DNA of 9,119 nt, from assembly GCA_014380605.1 (NCBI GenBank), contig JACMJO010000053.1:1-9119 (forward strand). The letters are read 5' to 3'. The stretch's first letter is position 1. Every line of letters begins with the position of its first letter. Source of the DNA: Fimbriimonadaceae bacterium. GTDB lineage: Bacteria; Armatimonadota; Fimbriimonadia; Fimbriimonadales; Fimbriimonadaceae. Of the stretch, positions 1 to 7,255 are shown in pieces. The notes under the pieces are model-generated. The model was not told the origin of the DNA, made no database searches, and was given only the letters and a program-made list of their open reading frames with translations. The translations under genes and the position numbers were made by a program.

Positions 1-1
1 T

Positions 2-925
2 ATCCAAAACCTGGGTGAGGCGATCGGACGACGAGATCTGCTTACCAAGAAGCCAGACCTTGGCGGCAAGGCGGCATTGATCGACCTCGCTACCGTCCTT
101 TCCGCGCCACATGCCCGGGTGTCGCATCGCGACTACCGCGTCCAAACTGCCGCCCACTTACCAAAAATGCGCGAGCAGGAGCGATGCGTTGCCCAGCGAG
201 CGATGGGAGGCGACCACTCTATCCTCCGTGAGTGCTTGAACAATGAAGACCGATGCGTGGGCGTCGGCGCGGCAGGAGAGATCGCCCGGAAGTTTGGCGA
301 CCTCGGACTACCGGAAGGCACGATCAGCTTCGACGACAAGGGCGCGGCAGGGCACTTCTATGCGGCGTACAGCGTGCATGGTATGAACTTCCGACTCAAG
401 GGTCTGGCGGCAGACTCCTGTTTCACCGCGGCCTACGGCGGGACCCTGGCGATCTTGCCGCCTAGCGGGAACACGAGTCTGACGGTCGTCGGAAACACGT
501 TTGGCTACGGCGCGAGGGGCGGCCAGGTCTTCATCGCCGGGCGCGCGGGCAACCGGTTCGGCATCTGCCTTCGCAAGAACGCGGAAGGCGGCGGAGCAAC
601 GATCGTGGTGGAAGGCGTCGCCTCGAATGCGTTCCAATACATGACTGGCGGGGTTGCTCTGGTCCTCGGACCGACCGGCCCCAATCTTGGAGCGGGAATG
701 ACGGGCGGTGTCGTGTACCTGCTCGATGCGGACCTCGACAGCCTGAATCAGGACTATGTCAAAGCCGAGCCAGTGGACCTTCTTGATCGGGTAGTAATCG
801 AAGAAATGCTAGCCGCCCACGTCGAGGCGACTGGGAGTCTAAACGCGACTTTGCTCTTAGAGAAGTTCGACTTACGTCAATACTCGAAGGTGACAACCAG
901 GCTTTTGCCGGAAACCTTGGAGTAG
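2..925 (+). CDS. gltB: Glutamate synthase large subunit, C-terminal part (5' truncated)
   Basis: This is the C-terminal end of the large subunit of glutamate synthase, which makes two glutamates from glutamine and 2-oxoglutarate in ammonium assimilation. The frame is open from base 2, so the amidotransferase and FMN-binding synthase domains lie outside the window. The first residues (IQNLGEAIGRRDLL) match the linker where family members read as a 'LDELIGRTDLL'-type segment. The GXGXG right-handed beta-helix domain follows, with NEDRCVGVGAAGEIARKFG, GNTFGYGARGG, VVEGVASNAFQYMTGG and GPNLGAGMTGG. The usual C-terminal 'H...TGS..A' segment is present (HVEATGSLNATLLLEKF). Several blocks that are nearly fixed in the family are altered: ANDYVGKG reads AADSCFTAA, and the AVRNSGA block reads GICLRKNAEGGG. 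It may therefore be a diverged lineage form or a paralogue. No terminator is visible after it. Family identity is secure; the full activity cannot be judged from this fragment. Confidence 0.9.
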   Translation: MQNLGEAIGRRDLLTKKPDLGGKAALIDLATVLSAPHARVSHRDYRVQTAAHLPKMREQERCVAQRAMGGDHSILRECLNNEDRCVGVGAAGEIARKFGDLGLPEGTISFDDKGAAGHFYAAYSVHGMNFRLKGLAADSCFTAAYGGTLAILPPSGNTSLTVVGNTFGYGARGGQVFIAGRAGNRFGICLRKNAEGGGATIVVEGVASNAFQYMTGGVALVLGPTGPNLGAGMTGGVVYLLDADLDSLNQDYVKAEPVDLLDRVVIEEMLAAHVEATGSLNATLLLEKFDLRQYSKVTTRLLPETLE

Positions 926-1001
926 CTAGAGCCGACTCGCAAGTTCCGACGCCCCATTGGGTCGCTTCACCGAACCCGGTGGTAATCTCTCACCCCCAAC
1001 C

Positions 1002-3572
1002 ATGGATGACTTTGGCATCGACCGCCCCGAACTAACCGGCACCCTCATTTCGATGGAGTTCGGTCCTGGTGGGAGGATTGGCCAAATGTGGGTCGCCAAT
1101 CCAAATCTGCCGGACGAAAACGAGGAGTTCCAATTCGTCCTCTCGCCCATCAACATGGGCGACGAGATCGTGGAGGACTACTATCCCGGCACCATCCTGA
1201 TCGGGGCCAGAACCCATCCCGACGACCCTTGGATCGTGAGTCGAAACTCTCGGGCAAGCCAGGCCGAAGATGACGACGACCCCGGGAAGGTCACTTTCAC
1301 TTACGACTTTGCCTTTCTCGATGACATCGAGGCAGTCGGAAAGTTCTACGAGCGACCTGGAACGATTCCCCAGATCTGCTGGGACCTGACGATAACCAAC
1401 AAGGGCAAATCCACGCTTGAGATTGGCGAGCTGGCCTTCCCATTCGCCCTCAATAACCTTTATGAGGGCTATCCCGGAACAGATTCGGGCATGTCGGAGA
1501 TGTTCAAGGATCGGGTTTACGTCCACAAGTACATCGGCGGCGCGGGGAGCTATCTCTTTGCCCAAAGGCTCAACGCCGAAGCTCCTGGACTGCTCGTTTT
1601 CCCGGGCGACGAGACTCGATGGGAGTTTTATAACCACGTTCCCGCCTCCATCAACTCGCCGTTTCGGTGGGAAGGGATTCCGGTGGTCTACATCCACAGT
1701 CGAGCTGCCATCGAGCGGGAGGAGTGGCCGGAGTGGTTCAACGAGCATACGTCGCTGATCCTTGAGCCGGGCGAATCTCGCACCTACCAGACCCGATTCG
1801 TGCCCACCGAACGCGATCGCTTCGACAGTGTAAACCCAGTCCTGAGCGCGTGTGGGCAGCCAGCGATTCGGCTCCTTCCCGGAGCAGTCGCCCCCGCCGA
1901 CGTTGGAATTGCGCTTGAGGTTAGCGGTGCCACGCCGACTCGATTCTTCACGGACGGCGAGGCCGAGCTAGAGACGGACTCGGACGATGAGGGCGGCTTC
2001 TGCTTTGTGAAGCCGGACGGCCCGGGGCTGACCACTCTATCATTCGAGGACACCAAGGGTCGGGAAACTAGCACTCACCTCCTCTTCATCGAGCCGATCG
2101 AGAAGCTTATCAAGGCAAGGGCCAAATGGATCGTCGATAAGCAGATTCACATCGACCCCAAGTCCAATCTGCACCACGCCTTTCTCGCCACCGATATCCA
2201 CACCGGCGACCAACTGAGCGCGATCGAGGAGTATCTGGGGCCGTTTGGAATCGAAAGTTCGTTGGCAGATGCTCTCTTTCTCGCCGAGAAGAACTCCATC
2301 TTTCCCGATGCAAAGGAGATCGAAGCGCTTGAAGAGTACGTAACCGACTTCCTCCTCGACGACCTTCAGAACCCCTCTGACGGCTCGATTGGGAGCGCTT
2401 TTGCCGATCCTAAATCGGTGGCGCTCAATGCCGGTCGTGCTCAAATCTATACGCTTGCGGCGAACCTTTACACATCGCTGTATCGCCTGGAGACCCAGGG
2501 ATTCACCAAGCTCACCGGCAACCTGGAGCATGCCCTCCGAACGGCCACTTTGGCGGGAGCGATTACGGCGGGAAATTTGGAGTTCGGCTCGGCGTTGTTG
2601 CTAGGGGAATTGAAGCAGTTTGTGGGCGAACTGTCCGACCCTGATTTTGCCGTACAGATCAGCCAAGCGTGGCAAACACTGAGCTATGCCTACGCCGCGG
2701 CGTCTCACCGGTCTTTTCCCTTTGCGGGGCCAAGCGGGTGGTCGACCGAGGCCTTCCGAGAAGCATTCGAGGGCGCAAGTTCGGGGATGAACCCGGTGAT
2801 GGCCGAAGAGGCCATGCGATTCGCCTATGCCGCTCGCTCGTTGAGCCCAAGCTGGTGGTGGTACGCCAGCGATAAACGTTGGCTAGAAGAGCACGAAATG
2901 CCCCATCCGGCAATGGCGGACAAGGGCGAGCTTTGCCTGGGTCCCACTACCGTAACGAATTCCCTCATGTTCTTCCGGCTCTTGGAGCGGGATTACACTT
3001 CCCTGCCCGACAGTTATCTGCGGCTGGCGTTCGGAGGGATGCTTGGAATTTGGGCGCTGGTTCGATCCGATGGAGCAGGGTCGATGGGATTTTGCCCCGA
3101 TGCGGCTTCCAAGCAGTTTGGGATTTCAGCGCTTACGGGCGACGTCGGGATAGGATTGTTCGCCTACCTAAGGAATGTCGCCAGTTACGTCTTGCCAACC
3201 AGAATGGCGGGCGTGATCACGTTCGGTTGCCATTTTGAGATGGAAACTTTAGAGGGACGCGACCTCTTCCTGATTCGGCCTTGGGATGGCGTCGGAAGGC
3301 GGATCGTGGTCCGCCAAATTGGGTTTGAAGTGCGAACATCGTTCGGTATCCTAAGAGAATTGAGGTTTGATACTAGGAAGCGATGGGCAAAAATTCTGCT
3401 TCACAATCCAGCAAGTCGGCTGGTGGAAGCCGAACTTGTCGTCAAAGGACTTTGGGGCCGCGCCGTCGAATTCAACACCGAACGGTTTGAATCCCAGAAC
3501 GGGTACGTTCAGATTCCAGTTTCCCTGGAATCTGGAACGACTAAAGAGATCGAGTTAAAGGTAATTGAATGA
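1002..3572 (+). CDS. Large soluble protein, DUF5695-like (possible glycoside-hydrolase-like fold)
   Basis: The protein has 856 residues from the ATG at 1002. An in-frame TTG at 957 would add 15 residues, and neither start has a good ribosome site. There is no signal peptide or membrane segment, so it is probably cytoplasmic. Residues 1 to about 365 look beta-rich, with motifs such as GGAGSYLFAQR, an 'IHSRAAIEREEWPEW' stretch and TSLILEPGESRTYQTRF. Residues about 370-660 are helical with repeated short helices and contain WWWYASDKRW (about 618-627). The last 120 residues are beta-rich again. A beta-sandwich followed by an alpha/alpha toroid is the plan of several carbohydrate-active enzyme families, and from memory the motifs resemble DUF5695. 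I cannot name catalytic residues or a substrate. It starts 76 bases after gltB, and its stop overlaps the next gene by ATGA, so those two are translationally coupled. Confidence 0.75.
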   Translation: MDDFGIDRPELTGTLISMEFGPGGRIGQMWVANPNLPDENEEFQFVLSPINMGDEIVEDYYPGTILIGARTHPDDPWIVSRNSRASQAEDDDDPGKVTFTYDFAFLDDIEAVGKFYERPGTIPQICWDLTITNKGKSTLEIGELAFPFALNNLYEGYPGTDSGMSEMFKDRVYVHKYIGGAGSYLFAQRLNAEAPGLLVFPGDETRWEFYNHVPASINSPFRWEGIPVVYIHSRAAIEREEWPEWFNEHTSLILEPGESRTYQTRFVPTERDRFDSVNPVLSACGQPAIRLLPGAVAPADVGIALEVSGATPTRFFTDGEAELETDSDDEGGFCFVKPDGPGLTTLSFEDTKGRETSTHLLFIEPIEKLIKARAKWIVDKQIHIDPKSNLHHAFLATDIHTGDQLSAIEEYLGPFGIESSLADALFLAEKNSIFPDAKEIEALEEYVTDFLLDDLQNPSDGSIGSAFADPKSVALNAGRAQIYTLAANLYTSLYRLETQGFTKLTGNLEHALRTATLAGAITAGNLEFGSALLLGELKQFVGELSDPDFAVQISQAWQTLSYAYAAASHRSFPFAGPSGWSTEAFREAFEGASSGMNPVMAEEAMRFAYAARSLSPSWWWYASDKRWLEEHEMPHPAMADKGELCLGPTTVTNSLMFFRLLERDYTSLPDSYLRLAFGGMLGIWALVRSDGAGSMGFCPDAASKQFGISALTGDVGIGLFAYLRNVASYVLPTRMAGVITFGCHFEMETLEGRDLFLIRPWDGVGRRIVVRQIGFEVRTSFGILRELRFDTRKRWAKILLHNPASRLVEAELVVKGLWGRAVEFNTERFESQNGYVQIPVSLESGTTKEIELKVIE
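3557..3571 (+). promoter_or_regulatory. Ribosome site and ATGA stop/start overlap
   Basis: AAAGG (3557-3561) lies seven bases before the ATG at 3569, and that ATG shares bases with the TGA (3570-3572) of the upstream gene. This is one of the few recognisable ribosome-binding sites in the window. It fixes the start of the small membrane protein and implies translational coupling. Confidence 0.65.
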
Positions 3573-3964
3573 ACGAAATTCCAATGTGGTGGTTGATACT
3601 GTCGGCGATCTTCTTCGCGACGAATGCGATTCTCATTGCCGCGCTAGCATTTGCAATCTTTAAGCTGGGGAGCCTGATGGCCGACCTGAAACCCAAGGTT
3701 GAGAGCCTGGTGGTGCGGGTCGACAGCGTCGCGACAAAAGTAGACGGATTGGCAACCACGTTGCAGAACACGGTGCGAAACGTCGGCGAGAAGGCCTCGG
3801 GCGTTGCTGGATCTGCGTCTTCGATGGCAAGCACCACTTCAAAGGTATTCGAACGATATGCGCCCATCCTGGGGATCGTCTTGACTGGTCTCAAGATCTT
3901 AGGATCGATCAACGAGTACCGAGCGTCGCATCGAAAGCCAGAATTGACGGAGCGAGAGGATTAG
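3569..3964 (+). CDS. Small membrane-anchored coiled-coil protein (DUF948-like)
   Basis: The protein has 131 residues. Residues about 6-31 form one strongly hydrophobic helix (WWLILSAIFFATNAILIAAL...). It is followed by about 60 residues with heptad-like spacing of V, L and A (KVESLVVRVDSVATKVDGLATTL), as in DUF948-type proteins with an N-terminal anchor and a cytoplasmic coiled coil. A second weakly hydrophobic stretch (YAPILGIVLTGLKILGSI, about 97-114) may be an amphipathic membrane-lying helix. The tail is charged. The start is well supported: AAAGG at 3557-3561 lies seven bases upstream, and the ATG overlaps the preceding stop. The function is unknown, and the small size and composition make the DUF948 link tentative. 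Co-translation with the large DUF5695-like protein suggests a shared role, which is inference. Confidence 0.8.
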   Translation: MNEIPMWWLILSAIFFATNAILIAALAFAIFKLGSLMADLKPKVESLVVRVDSVATKVDGLATTLQNTVRNVGEKASGVAGSASSMASTTSKVFERYAPILGIVLTGLKILGSINEYRASHRKPELTERED

Positions 3965-3971
3965 TGTGGCG

Positions 3972-4027
3972 TGTGGTTTGTAGTCTGTGACCGTGTGTAA
4001 AGAACCGATCACAATTCACAAACCACA
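3972..4027. repeat. Imperfect inverted repeat downstream of the DUF948-like gene
   Basis: TGTGGTTTGT (3972-3981) pairs perfectly with ACAAACCACA (4018-4027). After a four-base internal mismatch, TGTGA (3986-3990) pairs with TCACA (4009-4013), and after one more mismatch CG (3992-3993) pairs with CG (4006-4007). In all, 17 of 22 positions pair around a 12-base loop. No T-tract follows, so it is not a classical intrinsic terminator. It could be a 3' mRNA-stabilising hairpin or one copy of a dispersed repeat. It lies between the stop at 3964 and the tRNA promoter. Confidence 0.6.
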
Positions 4028-4047
4028 GACCCCATCCCCAGGACCTC

Positions 4048-4076
4048 TTGATCTGTCTTTGGCCTTGAGGTATCAT
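4048..4076 (+). promoter_or_regulatory. Sigma70-type promoter of the initiator tRNA
   Basis: The -35 candidate TTGATC (4048-4053, four of six consensus bases) and the -10 candidate TATCAT (4071-4076, five of six) are separated by exactly 17 bases. Transcription would begin near 4083, about six bases before the mature tRNA 5' end at 4089, which fits a short leader trimmed by RNase P. Confidence 0.65.
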
Positions 4077-4088
4077 GAACGTTCGAAC

Positions 4089-4165
<77 letters not shown>

Positions 4166-4171
4166 AGTTTT

Positions 4172-4202
4172 AAGGCCTCGCCAAGTTGGCGAGGCCTTTT
4201 TT
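4172..4202 (+). terminator. Intrinsic terminator after the tRNA
   Basis: AAGGCCTCGCCAA (4172-4184) pairs with TTGGCGAGGCCTT (4186-4198) in a GC-rich stem of more than ten pairs with a tiny loop, followed by a run of T to 4202. It ends the tRNA transcript. It also lies 13 bases past the rseP stop on the other strand, but the minus-strand side lacks a long T-run, so any bidirectional use would be weaker. Confidence 0.9.
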
Positions 4203-4214
4203 GTATTTGAGGCC

Positions 4215-5522
4215 CTACTTCGCTTGCTTATCGATGACCTTGACGTCGGGCCGCGGGGTTGGGTTGGTAAGTCGGCCTACATCGATGAACATCACCATCA
4301 CGAAGAACATCATCACGATGGCAAAGCCAACGGCGGCAATAGCCCCCTGAACCTTGATGCTCAGGCGGCGCCCACCTCGCACCGTTTCGGCAACCGCAAC
4401 CAACATTTGCCCACCGTCGAGTGGAGGAATGGGAAGCAGATTAAAGATGCCAACGCTGATGCTAAGGAGCCCCGCCAAGAGCACCACCGTCCCTGGCCCA
4501 AACTTAACAGCATTGCTGGTTGCTTGGGCAATGCTGATGGGTCCTCCTACGTTTTCTTTGAGTTCCGAGGGCTTGGCGATAAGCGATACCAACTTTGCCG
4601 CCATTTTGTAAGGCGTCACAGCAGCTTCCCTAAACGCCTCGCCGAACGTCACTTTGACGACGTCGGAATCCGGCTCGACGCCAATGCGGCCAGCCTTCTT
4701 GGCAGGCAAAAGCGACATCAGATCTGGGGCCAGCCGAGGCAGGTTCTTCTCGATGGGAACCACGGTGGCTTCCATGGCTTTGCCGTTCCTCTCATAGGTC
4801 ATCGTGACGGGTTGGCCCGATCGATCGCTGACCACGGCCACAATGTCATAAAATTTCGTCACCGGCCTTCCATCCACCCTCGTGACGACGTCGCCGGGCC
4901 GGATACCCGCTTTGTAGGCAGCGCCATCCGTGCTAACCCTGCCAATCACTGGCTTGTAGTTCACCTTGTCGATGCCCCCAATAGCAAAGACTCCGGTGAG
5001 AATAATGATGCCCGCGATCACGCTGAATACCGGTCCTGCCAAAAGCACAATAAACCGCTTCCAGGGAGCCTTGCTATAGAACCCGCCCGGAACCCTGATC
5101 TCGCTTCCGTCTTCCTCGGGGATCATCCCCTTAATGCGGACGAAGCCTCCCAAAGGCCACGGACGGATGGTGAAATCCGTGGTTTCCTGAAGGGACAGCT
5201 TCACCTGGCTCGGGGTCGGCTCGACGATGGGCTCTGGCTTTAGAGCAGAGGAACCGTCAGTAAGATAGTCGTATCGCTCCTGCTCGGTGAATGAATCAAC
5301 GGTCTGGCCAGCGGCACCGGGAACAGGATCAACGCTGTAAGTTCGCCGCATCCAGGTCCAGATCGGCTTCTTGCCAAACCCGATCGCGAACTCCTCCACT
5401 CCCATGCCGAACAATCGTGCAAAGAGATAGTGGCCCAGCTCGTGCGCGGCGACGAGGATAGACAACATCACGACCAAAACAACGGCAGTGACGAGAACGT
5501 GGATGACGGTTCCAAAATCCAT
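4215..5522 (-). CDS. rseP: Site-2 metalloprotease of the RseP family (M50)
   Basis: This is a 435-residue intramembrane zinc metalloprotease that cuts membrane-spanning substrates such as anti-sigma factors or remnant signal peptides. The active-site motif HELGH is at residues 27-31 in the first membrane helix. The third zinc ligand lies in NLLPIPPLDGG (D369) in a later helix. A PDZ domain spans about 190-260 (AAYKAGIRPGDVVTRVDGRPV). Membrane segments are near 5-25, 155-182, 344-366 and 392-415. GGPISIAQ (326-333) is the usual conserved block before the third helix. Between GFGKK (48-52) and PLGGFV (123-128) the protein is about 50 residues longer than usual, with an acidic, proline-rich stretch. 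It starts eight bases after the dxr stop codon without a visible ribosome site, suggesting translational coupling. Which substrate it cuts is not shown by this window. Confidence 0.96.
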   Translation of the reverse strand: MDFGTVIHVLVTAVVLVVMLSILVAAHELGHYLFARLFGMGVEEFAIGFGKKPIWTWMRRTYSVDPVPGAAGQTVDSFTEQERYDYLTDGSSALKPEPIVEPTPSQVKLSLQETTDFTIRPWPLGGFVRIKGMIPEEDGSEIRVPGGFYSKAPWKRFIVLLAGPVFSVIAGIIILTGVFAIGGIDKVNYKPVIGRVSTDGAAYKAGIRPGDVVTRVDGRPVTKFYDIVAVVSDRSGQPVTMTYERNGKAMEATVVPIEKNLPRLAPDLMSLLPAKKAGRIGVEPDSDVVKVTFGEAFREAAVTPYKMAAKLVSLIAKPSELKENVGGPISIAQATSNAVKFGPGTVVLLAGLLSISVGIFNLLPIPPLDGGQMLVAVAETVRGGRRLSIKVQGAIAAVGFAIVMMFFVMVMFIDVGRLTNPTPRPDVKVIDKQAK

Positions 5523-5529
5523 GGTTAAG

Positions 5530-6645
5530 TTAATTCTTGGCGGACTGCATTAGGTTACGCGCAATTTCCCTTGAATGCGCGTCCGTGGCGACAAGATTGT
5601 CAAGGGTCGGGTCCTTTCGCTCATGACGAGCCAGCGTTTCCCCGACTATGTCTGGAATCGCCAGGAAGGATACTTCCCCGCGCAGGAAGGCGTTGGCGAC
5701 CTCCTCATTGGCCGCGTTCATGGCACAAGGGGCCGTTCCGCCGATTCGGACGCTATCTTTGGCGATTTGAATGGATGGGAAGGTCTCATGGTCTACAGGC
5801 TCGAAAGTGAGGTTAGGCGTATCCAGCGGACTCCAGGGCTTGAGCTCATTTGACTTTCGCTCAGGGTAGAGCAAAGCGTATTGGATGGGCAGGCGCATAT
5901 CGGGCCAGCCAAGCTGCCCCAGAACCGAGCCGTCTTTGAATTTCACCATTGAGTGGATCACGCTTTGGGGGTGGACGATCGTGTCCACCTGGTCGATACC
6001 TACTCCAAACAGCCATTTGGCCTCGATGGTTTCCAGTCCTTTGTTCATGAGGGTAGCGGAGTCGATGGTGATCTTCCCCCCCATGCGCCAAGTCGGGTGG
6101 TTGAGGGCCTGATTCACCGTGATATGTTCAAGCTCCGAGCGCTTCTTGCCTCGGAACGGCCCACCACTGGCGGTAAGAAAAAGTTGGTCGATCTGTTCAG
6201 GTTGGTAACCCTGCAGGCATTGAAAGATCGCCGAATGCTCGCTGTCGATGGGAGTCATCGTGACGCCGTACTGCTTGACCAGGGGCATAACGACCTCCCC
6301 AGCAGCTACCAAAACCTCCTTGGAAGCCAAAGCGATGTCCTTCCCCGCCTTAATAGCTTCGATGGTCGGAAGGAGGCCGATGACTCCAGCTACAGCGACG
6401 ACCACGAGGTCGGCTTCTGGCAGGGTAGCGAGATCCGTGAGGGTGAGGGGGTGAAGGGGTGATGGAGGTGAGGATGCGAGGGCGGTGTGTTTGACTTTGA
6501 ATCGGCCTGCCTGTTCCTGGAGCTTCTCCGAATTCGAATTAGCAGCAAGGCCGATTACTTGTAGTCGATCCGAGTGCTGGGAGATGATGTCCAGGGTTTG
6601 GGTTCCGATACTTCCGGTGGAACCAAGTACAACAACCCTCTTCAT
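5530..6645 (-). CDS. dxr: 1-deoxy-D-xylulose 5-phosphate reductoisomerase
   Basis: This cytoplasmic enzyme converts 1-deoxy-D-xylulose 5-phosphate to 2-C-methyl-D-erythritol 4-phosphate with NADPH, the committed step of the MEP isoprenoid pathway. Its 371 residues include the NADPH-binding GSTGSIG (8-14), metal-binding D134 and E136 (DSEHSAIFQCL), TASGGPF (158-164), HPTWRMGGKITIDSATLMNKGLE with E205 as the third metal ligand, and the flexible-loop region around VHPQSVIHSMV. All expected catalytic residues are present. The start is fixed by homology at GSTGSIG and by a TAAAAT box six bases upstream of the ATG, with no ribosome site. Residues 57-70 (ASSPPSPLHPLTLT) form a low-complexity stretch encoded by a G/TGA-rich simple repeat, where other Dxr proteins carry a longer segment. 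It is the first gene of an operon with rseP. Confidence 0.97.
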   Translation of the reverse strand: MKRVVVLGSTGSIGTQTLDIISQHSDRLQVIGLAANSNSEKLQEQAGRFKVKHTALASSPPSPLHPLTLTDLATLPEADLVVVAVAGVIGLLPTIEAIKAGKDIALASKEVLVAAGEVVMPLVKQYGVTMTPIDSEHSAIFQCLQGYQPEQIDQLFLTASGGPFRGKKRSELEHITVNQALNHPTWRMGGKITIDSATLMNKGLETIEAKWLFGVGIDQVDTIVHPQSVIHSMVKFKDGSVLGQLGWPDMRLPIQYALLYPERKSNELKPWSPLDTPNLTFEPVDHETFPSIQIAKDSVRIGGTAPCAMNAANEEVANAFLRGEVSFLAIPDIVGETLARHERKDPTLDNLVATDAHSREIARNLMQSAKN

Positions 6646-6651
6646 AGAACG

Positions 6652-6657
6652 ATTTTA
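6652..6657 (-). promoter_or_regulatory. -10 box of dxr, leaderless start
   Basis: Read on the minus strand, TAAAAT (five of six to TATAAT) is followed by exactly six bases and then the dxr ATG at 6645. Transcription would begin on or next to the A of the start codon, giving a leaderless mRNA. No convincing -35 element is seen 16-18 bases further upstream. Confidence 0.5.
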
Positions 6658-6759
6658 GCGCGGGGAACGGAAAGCCCTTTTCATAAGCCGTGTTTCTGCT
6701 TAGAATGTGCTTGGGGTCCATGGAGAGTCGATCTCGATCTTCTTACTTGCTCCGGCACC

Positions 6760-6771
6760 GATACTAAGTAT
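6760..6771 (+). promoter_or_regulatory. Possible -10 / palindrome before the first SnoaL-like gene
   Basis: GATACT (6760-6765, four of six to TATAAT) stands six bases before the ATG at 6772, the same spacing as at dxr and lysA. It overlaps an interrupted palindrome, ATACT-A-AGTAT (6761-6771). No clear -35 is visible. It may be a leaderless promoter, an operator, or chance. Confidence 0.3.
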
Positions 6772-7236
6772 ATGAACCCCCAGTCCAAGGAAACCGCCGT
6801 CGATCCCATGGCTGAGCAAACCCCTGAGTTGCTCCGCCAGTACACCTATCGCTGGTTCGACGAGGTGTGGAACGAGAGGCGAGACGGAGCGATCGACCAC
6901 TTTGTCGCTGACCCGGTCGAAAGCCAAGGCCCCGCACCTAAGAAGTACGGCTTGATGCGAAAGACGGATTTTCGGGCTTGGCATCGACAACTGCTTGAGG
7001 CCTTTCCAGATATCTGGTTTGAAGTCCATTCAGTGGTTGTGGATGGCGATATCAGTGCGGCCCGATACTCGGTGTCAGGAACGCACTTGGGCGACCTGGA
7101 CGGCCTACCGGCTTCGCAAAAGGAGGTTCACATAACGGGCATGACGATGTTTCGCTGGCGAGGCGGGAAGATCCAAGAATCTTGGAATAATCACGACCAA
7201 CTGGGCCTACTACAGCAAATAGGTTTCGTAGACTAA
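6772..7236 (+). CDS. SnoaL-like (NTF2-fold) protein, first of a tandem pair
   Basis: The gene encodes 154 residues from ATG 6772, or 142 from the in-frame ATG at 6808. The first is preferred because of the -10-like box six bases upstream, but the second is equally possible on homology. It is a single SnoaL/NTF2-fold domain with FDEVWNERRDGAI near the N-terminus, AFPDIWFEV, SGTHLGDLDGLPAS, and RWRGGKIQESWNNHDQLGLLQQIG at the C-terminus. Proteins of this group include polyketide cyclases and many of unknown role. Compared with its neighbour, the position that reads EHG there reads SQG here, so the His common in the SnoaL pocket is absent, which hints at a changed or non-catalytic role. It is divergent from dxr and 19 bases upstream of its paralogue, so the two are probably co-transcribed. 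Confidence 0.85.
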   Translation: MNPQSKETAVDPMAEQTPELLRQYTYRWFDEVWNERRDGAIDHFVADPVESQGPAPKKYGLMRKTDFRAWHRQLLEAFPDIWFEVHSVVVDGDISAARYSVSGTHLGDLDGLPASQKEVHITGMTMFRWRGGKIQESWNNHDQLGLLQQIGFVD

Positions 7237-7255
7237 TGGTCGGAACCTTGGGGCG

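Noticed and set aside
957..1001. TTG start at 957 for the DUF5695-like gene
   Set aside because: Not excluded, but TTG without a ribosome site is less likely than the ATG at 1002, and the added 15 residues look unstructured.
1032..1748. A 238-codon open frame antisense to the DUF5695-like gene
   Set aside because: No recognisable motifs; the plus-strand frame is much longer and continuous, and coherent motifs are found only there.
3965..4088. tRNA-adjacent region considered as an integration (att) site
   Set aside because: No direct repeat of the tRNA 3' end and no integrase gene is seen in the window.
4224..5243. A long open frame on the plus strand inside rseP, with His-rich stretches
   Set aside because: It lies entirely antisense to a clearly conserved protease, has no family resemblance and no start signal. 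It is a by-product of codon use on the other strand.
6574..6771. An upstream extension of the first SnoaL-like gene into the dxr coding region
   Set aside because: The extra residues match nothing in the family and would overlap the divergent dxr start and its promoter. Starts at 6772 or 6808 fit better.
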